Below are positions 1-6,326 of a stretch of 10,929 nucleotides of DNA, piece by piece. Source of the stretch: Desulfotignum sp. (lineage in GTDB: Bacteria; Desulfobacterota; Desulfobacteria; Desulfobacterales; Desulfobacteraceae); contig JAABRW010000404.1 of NCBI GenBank assembly GCA_011390695.1, forward strand, positions 1-10,929, given 5' to 3'. Under the pieces are notes generated by a model. It was not told the DNA's origin and did no database searches. It worked only from the letters and a program-made list of their open reading frames with translations. Made by a program: the position numbers and the translations under genes. Positions within the stretch are counted from its first letter, which is position 1. Every line of letters begins with the position of its first letter.

Positions 1-1
1 G

Positions 2-142
2 GTGCTCATCGCCCCCTGCCACAACTGCCACAGCGGGCTGGAGGATATTATCCACCACTATGACCTTAAAATGGAGATTAAATTCCTGGGAGATCTGATT
101 TATGAAACCATGGAAAAGAAAATTTATACACCGGGGAAATAA
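2..142 (+). CDS. CCG-domain (HdrD/TmcB/HmcF-like) Fe-S protein, C-terminal end, 5' partial
   Basis: Only the last 46 codons are in the window; the frame is open to the left edge and ends at TAA 140-142. The peptide begins VLIAPCHNCHSGLEDIIHHY. An A-P-C-H-x-C-H-x-x-L segment followed by a short helical tail is typical of the last half of a CCG domain, the module of HdrB/HdrD, GlpC, DsrK, HmcF and TmcB that holds a cysteine-ligated Fe-S cluster. Proteins of this type form the cytoplasmic electron-transfer subunit of membrane complexes in sulfate reducers. The stop lies 1 nt before the cytochrome c3 start, so the two are almost certainly co-transcribed, which favours a Tmc-type (less likely Hmc-type) subunit. 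The CHNCH string looks like a haem motif, but in this family the cysteines are cluster ligands. The exact subunit cannot be named from the tail alone. Confidence 0.75.
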   Translation: MLIAPCHNCHSGLEDIIHHYDLKMEIKFLGDLIYETMEKKIYTPGK

Positions 143-143
143 A

Positions 144-533
144 ATGAAAAAATGGACCATATGCGCAATTGTCCTGGTGCTGATGTCTGCCGCAGGGTGG
201 ATGGTTGTTTTTGCCCAGGAGGACCAGTATGTGGAACGGCTGGATCCATGGGCATTTGAATCTCCCAGAAGGCCGGGGGCGGTGTTCAGCCATGATGACC
301 ATATCATGGACCTGGATGATGACTGCAGCATCTGTCACCATGTGTATGAAGACGGTGAACTTTTGCCCGGCGAAAGCAGCGAGGATTATTACTGTTCCGA
401 CTGCCACGGTCTGGAAGCCGCACCTGATAACCGGATGCCCCTGGAAGCCGCCTATCACAAACTGTGCAGAGACTGCCACTTTGATCGGGGAAAAGGCCCT
501 GTTCTGTGTGGGGAATGCCACATAAAAGAATAA
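144..533 (+). CDS. Periplasmic tetraheme cytochrome c3, acidic type II (TmcA-like)
   Basis: The predicted 129-aa protein starts with a signal peptide (KK near the N-terminus, hydrophobic residues 5-23, likely cleavage after VFA or VFAQ at 24-25). The mature part has four CxxCH haem sites at C61-H65, C84-H88, C108-H112 and C122-H126. Extra histidines H50, H53, H66 and H105 sit where the sixth ligands of cytochrome c3 are expected (F-x-H-x-x-H before haem 1, CxxCHH at haem 1). The region between them is rich in Asp and Glu, as in the acidic type II c3 called TmcA, which carries electrons from periplasmic hydrogenase/type I c3 to the Tmc membrane complex. The ATG at 144 is preferred over one at 102, because it places a signal peptide at the N-terminus, has GGGGAA upstream and avoids a 41-nt overlap with the preceding gene. 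The family call is firm; the TmcA assignment rests on acidity and the CCG neighbour. Confidence 0.9.
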   Translation: MKKWTICAIVLVLMSAAGWMVVFAQEDQYVERLDPWAFESPRRPGAVFSHDDHIMDLDDDCSICHHVYEDGELLPGESSEDYYCSDCHGLEAAPDNRMPLEAAYHKLCRDCHFDRGKGPVLCGECHIKE

Positions 534-542
534 GGAGGGACC

Positions 543-893
543 ATGACAAAAAAAATTATGATCGTGGATGATGATCCTGCCATCACCAGGTATCTGGAAG
601 CGCTTTTTACGGATAACGGGTATGAGACCTGTATTGCCGATGACGGCAAAGAGGCCATGGACGTCTTTTTGGCCCAGAAGCCGGATCTTATCACCCTGGA
701 TCTGGAGATGCCCGAGGAATGGGGACCCCGGTTTTTCCGGAAAATATCCAAAAAAGGGTACACCACCCCGGTGATCGTTATATCCGGTCTGTCCGGACGG
801 AAACATTCCATACCCAAAGCAGAAGGATTTTTTGCCAAGCCCTTTGATGCAGATGAAGTCCTGGAAAAGGTCGGGCAGGTGTTACGCCGGTGA
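543..893 (+). CDS. Stand-alone receiver-domain response regulator (CheY/DivK-like)
   Basis: At 116 aa this is a single receiver domain with no output domain. The acidic pocket D9-D10-D11, phospho-acceptor D53 (TLDLEMP), switch S81 (VISG) and K99-P100 are all present, so it should accept phosphate. A strong Shine-Dalgarno (AGGAGGGA, beginning within the cytochrome stop codon) precedes the ATG by a few bases, so translation is likely coupled to the cytochrome gene 9 nt upstream. The sensor kinase gene follows after 21 nt. A single-domain regulator normally acts by protein-protein contact or passes phosphate along a relay. The likely partners are the kinases at 915, 3197 and 6327, which is inference from position. 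Confidence 0.92.
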   Translation: MTKKIMIVDDDPAITRYLEALFTDNGYETCIADDGKEAMDVFLAQKPDLITLDLEMPEEWGPRFFRKISKKGYTTPVIVISGLSGRKHSIPKAEGFFAKPFDADEVLEKVGQVLRR

Positions 894-914
894 ACCCGAA
901 AATAAAGGGCCTGC

Positions 915-3200
915 ATGAAAAATAGAAAAATGCATAACAGGGGACTGGCATTCAAGCTGCTCATCCCGGTGGGTATTGTTCTTTTTTCATCCATTTTTAT
1001 CTGGACCCATTACACCAGCAGATACCGGGAAAAACAGCTTCTTGATACCGCCGTATCCCAGGTGGACAAATTCTGCAACTCGGTATTGAAACTCACCTGG
1101 TTTGCCATGCTGCACAATCCCACCCAAGGTATGCAGGATATCCTCAATTCCATGGCGGAATACAATGATATCAAGGAAATACGGGTATTCAACTGCGAAG
1201 GACAGGTACGTTTTTCCAACAACCCGGAAGAGCTTGGCCAGAAGAGAACAAAAGAGGATGCAGCCTGCAGTACCTGCCACCATACCGACCCGCCGGTGAT
1301 GAAAACCGGTATCCGGGAACGGGTGCGTATTTTTGAATCTGACACCGGTGAGCTGATGCTGGGATTGATCAATCCGGTGAAAAATGCCGACTCCTGTGCC
1401 ACGTCAGAATGCCATTACCATCCTTCGGATGTGGCCAAACTGGGTTCTCTGGATGTGATCGTGTCTTTGGAAAATATCCGGGAAAAGATTGCATCTGCCA
1501 AGAAAATGTCCGCCTGGAGTGCTGTTTTTCTGTTTCTTACTCTGGCTGTAACCATTTGTATTGTTATCTTGTTTCTGGTGACCAGGCCCATCACCCAGCT
1601 CGTAGAAAACACCCGGCGGATTGCTGACGGGGATTTCAGTGAAGCGGAACCCCACAGACTCTGGGCGGATGAAATCGCGCAGCTTTCCAGTGCCATCGGT
1701 GAAATGGGAGAAAAAATTCATGAAAAACAAAAGGCCCTGAACCGGCAGAAAGACATGTACCAGCACCTGTTTGAGCAGGTACCCTGTACCATTACCGTTC
1801 AGAACAGGAACTATGAACTGGTGGAATTCAACCAGGAATTTGTGCGGCGGTTCAACCCCAGCTACGGGGACCACTGCTATGCCGCCTACAAGGGACTTAG
1901 CACCAAATGCCGCAATTGCCCGGTGGAAAAAACCTTCCAGGACGGCAAATCCCATTTCAGTGAAGAATCCGGCATCAACAAAGACGGCACACCCGCCCAC
2001 TGGTTTGTAAAAACAGCACCCCTCAAAGATGAAAACGGCCAGGTGGTGGCAGCCATGGAAATGAGCCTGGACATCAGCCGCAGAAAGCGCCTGGAAGAAG
2101 AGGTGCGGATTTCAGAAAAAAAATACCAGGCCATTTTCGAAAACATTCCCAATCCCGTGTTTATTCTGGACCAAAAAGACCTGTGCATCCTGGATCTCAA
2201 TGATGCGGCCCAGACCGTTTACGGGTATGCAAAAGCAGCCCTTACAGGCAGGACCTTTGATATTTTGTTTGCTTCTCCCCGGGAATATGAACAGGTGAAA
2301 ACCCATATCAACACCCCTTTCCATGAGCGGTGCGTGCATGTGAAAAACGATGATGACTATATTTATGTGAATATCTGGATCAGGCCTGCGGAATTTGCCG
2401 GCCGCAATGTGCTCATCGTTACCACAGTGGATATTACCAGATCTGTTGAAACCGAACAGCAGCTTGTCCAGGCCGGCAAAATGGCCACCCTGGGGGAAAT
2501 GGCCACAGGGGTTGCACATGAACTCAACCAGCCCCTGTCGGTGATCAAAACAGCATCCGGGTTTATCGCCAGGAAAATCACTTCTGATGAGCAGATTGAC
2601 CGGTCCATCCTTAAAACCCTGTCCGAAGAAATTGAATCCCATGTGGACCGGGCCGCAAAAATTACCGGACATATGCGGCTGTTCGGCAGAAAAACCGTGT
2701 TTAAAAAAGAAAATGTGCACATCAACGAGGTAGTTACACGCGCATTCGACATTTTCAGCCAGCAGCTCAAACTCAGGGAGATCACCGTTGCCTGGGATCT
2801 GGCAGATGATCTGCCGGTTATTCATGCAGATCCGGTCCGCCTGGAACAGGTGTTTATCAACCTGCTCATCAATGCCAGGGATGCCATTGTGGCCAGGGTG
2901 GAAAACGCCGGTGATGACCAGGAAACAGTGCGGCGGATCAGCATTTCAACCGCCCTGGAAAACCGGAAAATCCGGGTGAAGATCAGCGACACCGGCACCG
3001 GCATCGCCTCGTCCAGTATTGCCAAGATATTTGAACCGTTTTTTACCACCAAGGATGTGGGAGAAGGCACCGGCCTGGGTCTGTCCATCTCCTACGGCAT
3101 TATTCAGGAATCAGGGGGGGACATCAGTGTCCACAACAACAGGGACGGGGGAGCGACCTTTGTCATCCTGTTCAATATCAAGGAAAATCAGAACCAATGA
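915..3200 (+). CDS. Membrane sensor histidine kinase with haem-c motifs in the periplasmic domain, HAMP and two PAS domains
   Basis: This 761-aa protein has TM1 at about residues 13-31, a periplasmic domain at 32-198, TM2 at about 199-222, HAMP at 222-272, PAS1 at 281-395, PAS2 at 400-515 and then the kinase. The periplasmic domain carries CSTCHH (C118, C121, H122) and a CX4CH motif (C161, C166, H167, then YH). Both spacings are known from covalent haem c sites, CX4CH from cytochrome c3 itself. PAS1 holds three cysteines, C321-x10-C332-x2-C335-P. The kinase core is canonical: H-box H535 in GVAHELNQPL, N653 in the N box, G1 DTGTGI from D692, F box FEPFFTTK, and G2 GEGTGLGL from G716. This places it with NtrB/DctB-type kinases. 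Its stop overlaps the next start by 4 nt (ATGA). The role is probably sensing periplasmic redox state or cytochrome reduction. Kinase function is clear; haem attachment is inferred from motifs. Confidence 0.93.
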   Translation: MKNRKMHNRGLAFKLLIPVGIVLFSSIFIWTHYTSRYREKQLLDTAVSQVDKFCNSVLKLTWFAMLHNPTQGMQDILNSMAEYNDIKEIRVFNCEGQVRFSNNPEELGQKRTKEDAACSTCHHTDPPVMKTGIRERVRIFESDTGELMLGLINPVKNADSCATSECHYHPSDVAKLGSLDVIVSLENIREKIASAKKMSAWSAVFLFLTLAVTICIVILFLVTRPITQLVENTRRIADGDFSEAEPHRLWADEIAQLSSAIGEMGEKIHEKQKALNRQKDMYQHLFEQVPCTITVQNRNYELVEFNQEFVRRFNPSYGDHCYAAYKGLSTKCRNCPVEKTFQDGKSHFSEESGINKDGTPAHWFVKTAPLKDENGQVVAAMEMSLDISRRKRLEEEVRISEKKYQAIFENIPNPVFILDQKDLCILDLNDAAQTVYGYAKAALTGRTFDILFASPREYEQVKTHINTPFHERCVHVKNDDDYIYVNIWIRPAEFAGRNVLIVTTVDITRSVETEQQLVQAGKMATLGEMATGVAHELNQPLSVIKTASGFIARKITSDEQIDRSILKTLSEEIESHVDRAAKITGHMRLFGRKTVFKKENVHINEVVTRAFDIFSQQLKLREITVAWDLADDLPVIHADPVRLEQVFINLLINARDAIVARVENAGDDQETVRRISISTALENRKIRVKISDTGTGIASSSIAKIFEPFFTTKDVGEGTGLGLSISYGIIQESGGDISVHNNRDGGATFVILFNIKENQNQ

Positions 3201-4342
3201 ACCAAGATACACATACCTATACTATCCTGCTGGTGGATGATGAGCCCGGTATCCGCAGTGTGCTGACCATCACCCTCACCCATGCGGGATTCACGGTATG
3301 GCCGGCATCAAACGGAGATGCCGGATTACAATTGTTTTTTGAAAAACACCCGGATATTGTGATTACAGATATCAAGATGCCGGGCATTGACGGTATAGAA
3401 CTGCTGAAACAGATCAAGGATGCTGCTCCTGAAACAGAAGTGATCATGATCACCGGGCACGGGGATATGGACCTGGCCGTGAAAAGCCTGCAGCATGAGG
3501 CAGCCGATTTTATCACCAAGCCCATTGATGCTGCGGAAATAGAAACCGCTGTGAAAAAAGCGGTGGACCGCATTTCCATCAACAAAAAGATCCGCAGCTA
3601 TATGACCGACCTGGAACATATGATAAAGGAAAAGGACCGGGCCATTGATGAATCAAAAACCCTGAGCACCATCGGCCAGACCATCGCCGGCATGTCCCAT
3701 GTGATAAAAAACATTGCCGGCGGTCTCAAGGGCTCGTCTTTCATCCTGGAACAGGGCATTGAAAACGAAAACAGGGAATATATGGTCAAGGGCTGGGAAA
3801 TGATGAAAAAAAACATCGACAAGATCACCAACCTGTCTCTGGATCTGCTCAACTATGCCAAAACCAGCCGCCTGGACCTTGCCCCCACCCATCCGGATCA
3901 GCCGGTGAAAGAAATAAAAGCCCTGCTGGATCTTCAGGCAAAACAGATGGGCATTGACCTGAAAGTAACCCTTCTGGGAAAAGAAGATGTCCGGGTCATG
4001 ATGGATCCGGGGGCCATGCATACCTGTGTATTCAATCTGGTTACCAATGCCCTGGATGCCTTTGATACATCAGTGGCACCGGAACATCCCGGGCAGGTGC
4101 ATGTATTTGTACAGCAAAAGGATGATGCGGTTGTGTACCAGGTGCAGGACAACGGCATGGGCATGAACAAAACCGTTCAACAGGCGGTTTTTACCGATTT
4201 TATCACCACAAAGGGCACCCGGGGCACCGGATTCGGGCTCATGACCACCAAAAAAATCGTTGAAGAGCACAAGGGCAGCATCGGTTTTACCACCCGGGAG
4301 GGCAAAGGCTCCAAGTTCTGGATCCAGGTGCCTGTATCCTGA
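3197..4342 (+). CDS. Soluble hybrid: N-terminal receiver plus histidine kinase with variant H-box
   Basis: This 381-aa protein has no membrane segment. Residues 7-125 form a receiver with D14-D15-E16, phospho-acceptor D58 (TDIKMPG), T86 (MITGHGD) and K108-P109. A helical linker follows at about 126-158, then a kinase core with H168 in GMSHVIKN, N284 (N box NALDAF), D318 in DNGMGM, DFITTKG as F box and G2 GTRGTGFGL from G340. The order receiver then kinase is the reverse of a classical hybrid, so phosphorylation of the receiver may control the attached kinase. The H-box SHxIK lacks the usual HE(L/I)xxPL and matches the second hybrid at 6327. The ATG overlaps the upstream TGA, giving translational coupling to the membrane kinase. 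The obvious model is membrane kinase to D58 to control of H168, which is inference. Confidence 0.92.
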   Translation: MNQDTHTYTILLVDDEPGIRSVLTITLTHAGFTVWPASNGDAGLQLFFEKHPDIVITDIKMPGIDGIELLKQIKDAAPETEVIMITGHGDMDLAVKSLQHEAADFITKPIDAAEIETAVKKAVDRISINKKIRSYMTDLEHMIKEKDRAIDESKTLSTIGQTIAGMSHVIKNIAGGLKGSSFILEQGIENENREYMVKGWEMMKKNIDKITNLSLDLLNYAKTSRLDLAPTHPDQPVKEIKALLDLQAKQMGIDLKVTLLGKEDVRVMMDPGAMHTCVFNLVTNALDAFDTSVAPEHPGQVHVFVQQKDDAVVYQVQDNGMGMNKTVQQAVFTDFITTKGTRGTGFGLMTTKKIVEEHKGSIGFTTREGKGSKFWIQVPVS

Positions 4343-4366
4343 AAAATACTGCCAAAGGAGATTTTG

Positions 4367-4903
4367 ATGGAATCCATCACCCTGATGCCGGACGGCTGGC
4401 TTTACAAAAAGGACAAAAAAACGGCACCGGACATACTGCCGCTGCTGTCCAATACCATCTGCCTGGAAAAAGGGGTTACATTGGCATCATTCTTTAAAAT
4501 GGCCGGTCAATACCCGGATCTTGTCAGGTTGTCCGATTATCTGGCGCCTTTGCTTGAAATTGCCGGTGCAGCCGGGCCCAATGCCTGTGCATCAGAAGAT
4601 ATTCAGAAGCTTGTGTTTTACAAAACCATTGCCATGAAAGGCTTTCCCGGAACCCCCAGAGTGGAGATCTACAACAGCTTAAAAGGCATCCAGGATGAAA
4701 AAAAGATTCTGCTCAAGTTTTTCCAGGTGGAAAGCCTGGTGCACCATGAACTGATCCTTGGAAAACTGGAACATGTGATTTTCGGGGATGGCCAGGACAT
4801 GTTCACTTATGATACCTGTTATTCATTGTTTGAACTGGTGGAAGGGATTGCCTGGGACCTGTCATTTTGCTTTAATCCGATTCAATGTACCTTAAGGAGG
4901 TAA
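4367..4903 (+). CDS. Conserved-looking protein of unknown function in the signalling cluster
   Basis: I do not recognise this 178-aa protein. It appears soluble and mostly helical, with no signal peptide, no membrane segment and no metal or nucleotide motif. Cysteines are scattered, with two near the C-terminus (CFNPIQC). The ATG at 4367 has AAAGGAG ending 6 nt upstream; a TTG at 4364 in the same frame would put the ribosome site too close. Its stop TAA (4901-4903) is embedded in the AGGAGGTAA site used by the usp gene, which starts 3 nt later, so translation is coupled. It lies between a kinase and a Usp protein. I recall that the tmc locus of Desulfovibrio vulgaris also has a hypothetical gene beside regulators and a Usp gene, but this was not checked. 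It could be an adaptor or sensor partner. Confidence 0.8.
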   Translation: MESITLMPDGWLYKKDKKTAPDILPLLSNTICLEKGVTLASFFKMAGQYPDLVRLSDYLAPLLEIAGAAGPNACASEDIQKLVFYKTIAMKGFPGTPRVEIYNSLKGIQDEKKILLKFFQVESLVHHELILGKLEHVIFGDGQDMFTYDTCYSLFELVEGIAWDLSFCFNPIQCTLRR

Positions 4904-4906
4904 GTT

Positions 4907-5821
4907 ATGTTTAAAAAAATACTTTTTGCCACAAATGCATCCCCTGCCTGTGATGCGGCAGCAAAAATCGCCTTTGAGCTGGCACAGAAATATGATGCTG
5001 AACTCACCTTGTTTCATGTATTCGGAGAACCCTCCCGGGGTGCCAGCCAGCGGGTGAAATCCTATGCCACAGGCGAGGAGGCGGAACTGGGGCCCGAGTA
5101 TGTTGACTGGATCAAACAGGAAATGCAGACCACCTACGGGGACCTGGCGGACAAATACACCACGCCGGTGTATGCGGCCAAAGCCGGGATCCCGTCCACG
5201 GAAATCCTGCGCCTGGCCAGGAATATGGATGCAGACTGTATCATCATGGGGGCCCATGCCAGACAGGATGATACCGCGGCCGAACGGTTCAGGGGCATTG
5301 TGGGCACCACCATGCAGAAGGTGGCCCAGCGGGCCAAATGCCCGGTACTTATCATCTCCCGGCCCTGTGAAACCTGTTTCTGGTATTTCAACCAGATCAT
5401 ATTCGGCACAGATTTTTCCAAAGCTTCTCTGGCGGCATTTCAGTTTGCCTATAAAATGGCCAGCCATATCGGGTGCAAACTGCATTTGTTCCACGCCCTG
5501 GATATCCAGGTATCCCAGGCCGGGATCCCACCGGGGCAAAAATCCATTGAAACCCGCATTGCAGAAGCCAGAGACAAAATCCAGGAACACTATGTGTCTT
5601 TGATGGACAATTTTGATAACTATGAGATTACGGTGTGGGAAGGGGTTCCCTATGTGGAGCTGCTCAAATATGCCAGGGAGGTCAGCGGGGACCTCATTGT
5701 CATGGCCCATCACACACGGGAGCTGGATCCGGACGAGGCCCTGTTCGGCTCCACGGTGGAACAGGTGGTGCTGCGCTCGGCCTGTCCCGTGGCCAGTGTG
5801 AACCGGCCGGACAAATTATAA
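4907..5821 (+). CDS. Tandem universal stress protein (two UspA domains) with degenerate nucleotide-binding motifs
   Basis: The 304-aa protein has two UspA folds. Domain 1 covers about residues 1-152 (starts MFKKILFATNASP, ends CPVLIISRP). Domain 2 covers about 158-300 (FNQIIFGTDFSKAS to CPVASVNRP). The usual ATP signature is G-x2-G-x9-G-S/T. In domain 1 it reads G115-A-H-A118 followed by 14 residues before G133-T. In domain 2 it reads A267-H-H-T270 followed by 10 residues before G281-S. Both copies therefore lose the second glycine and have altered spacing, and the protein may not bind ATP in the usual way. The ribosome site AGGAGG is strong and overlaps the upstream stop. The last six sense codons and the stop are the first unit of a repeat that continues into the spacer. 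The role is inferred to be a signalling partner or stress output of the kinase cluster. Confidence 0.9.
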   Translation: MFKKILFATNASPACDAAAKIAFELAQKYDAELTLFHVFGEPSRGASQRVKSYATGEEAELGPEYVDWIKQEMQTTYGDLADKYTTPVYAAKAGIPSTEILRLARNMDADCIIMGAHARQDDTAAERFRGIVGTTMQKVAQRAKCPVLIISRPCETCFWYFNQIIFGTDFSKASLAAFQFAYKMASHIGCKLHLFHALDIQVSQAGIPPGQKSIETRIAEARDKIQEHYVSLMDNFDNYEITVWEGVPYVELLKYAREVSGDLIVMAHHTRELDPDEALFGSTVEQVVLRSACPVASVNRPDKL

Positions 5822-5880
5822 CCGGCCGGACAAATTATGTAACCAGCCAGACACGATATAAACCAGCCAGAGGGGCGCAA
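5801..5880 (+). repeat. Degenerate tandem repeat, four units of about 20 bp, spanning the usp stop codon
   Basis: Units begin at about 5801, 5820, 5841 and 5861. Units 1 and 2 share AACCGGCCGGACAAATTAT exactly. Units 3 and 4 share AACCAGCCAGA and are more diverged. Unit 1 is the coding end of the usp gene (NRPDKL and stop), and units 2-4 fill the 68-bp spacer before the next receiver gene. The AGGGG in unit 4 is the only visible ribosome-site candidate for that gene. Confidence 0.85.
5803..5829 (+). other. GC-rich hairpin at the 3' end of the usp gene
   Basis: Two copies of the self-complementary octamer CCGGCCGG lie at 5803-5810 and 5822-5829 with an 11-nt AT-rich loop between them, giving an 8-bp all-GC stem around the stop codon. 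No T-run follows, so it is not a standard intrinsic terminator. It may partly attenuate transcription, block 3' exonuclease or separate the upstream and downstream halves of the cluster. This is inferred from base pairing alone. Confidence 0.5.
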
Positions 5881-5889
5881 GTATAAAAA

Positions 5890-6303
5890 ATGGCACAGCA
5901 TACAGAAAATACACCCGGGCGGGTTCTGATCATGGAGGATGAAATGGATATGCAGTTTTATCTGATGACCATGGTCAAGTCCCTGGGGCTTGAACCGGTG
6001 CTGGCCCGGAACGGGAGACAGGGCCTGGATGTCCTGTCAAAAGAGCGCGTGGATCTGATCATCCTGGATGTGATGATGCCGGAAAAAGGCGGTGGTCTGG
6101 TGTACAAAGAATTGAAAATCCACGGCGTCTATAAAGAGATCCCCCTGATTGTTTTTTCCGGTGTGAACAAGGAGGCGTTTTCCCATTATGTGAAAATGCT
6201 CAACACAGATCCTGAACTGAATATCCCTGAACCAAAATACTATGTTGAAAAATCTGCTGATCCAGACTATTTAAAGGAGGTGATAACCCGGTGTATCTGT
6301 TAA
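5890..6303 (+). CDS. Second stand-alone receiver-domain response regulator
   Basis: The 137-aa protein is one receiver domain with a short N-terminal extension. Strand beta-1 RVLIMEDE provides E16-D17-E18, the phospho-acceptor is D60 (ILDVMMP), the switch residue is S90 (VFSG) and the lysine is K121 (VEKS), which lacks the usual following proline. There is an insert of about 10 residues before the last strand (NTDPELNIPEPKYY). The ATG at 5890 is chosen because an in-frame TAA lies at 5884 and the next ATG (5932) would remove beta-1. Its ribosome site is poor: AGGGG about 14 nt upstream, within the repeat. Low expression or coupling through the spacer is possible. There is no output domain. 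The last gene of the cluster follows after 23 nt. It is distinct from the receiver at 543, not a recent duplicate. Confidence 0.9.
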   Translation: MAQHTENTPGRVLIMEDEMDMQFYLMTMVKSLGLEPVLARNGRQGLDVLSKERVDLIILDVMMPEKGGGLVYKELKIHGVYKEIPLIVFSGVNKEAFSHYVKMLNTDPELNIPEPKYYVEKSADPDYLKEVITRCIC

Positions 6304-6326
6304 TTGAAGATGGTGGATGGTGATTC

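Noticed and set aside
17..31. CHNCH in the first partial gene read as a haem c site
   Set aside because: It matches CxxCH, but the A-P-C-H-x-C-H-x-x-L context is that of a CCG domain, where the cysteines ligate an Fe-S cluster in the cytoplasm.
102..143. Upstream start for the cytochrome gene
   Set aside because: It would overlap the CCG gene by 41 nt and put a charged leader before the signal peptide; ATG 144 has the better context.
4892..5713. Minus-strand open frame of 273 codons opposite the usp gene
   Set aside because: It is antisense to an evident two-domain Usp protein with a strong ribosome site, and its product has no recognisable features.
5857..5862. TATAAA in the repeat spacer as a -10 for the 5890 receiver gene
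   Set aside because: No reasonable -35 lies 16-18 nt upstream, and the sequence is part of the repeat unit.
5801..5880. CRISPR-like array
   Set aside because: The units are directly adjacent without spacers, are diverging, and overlap a coding end; no cas genes are present.
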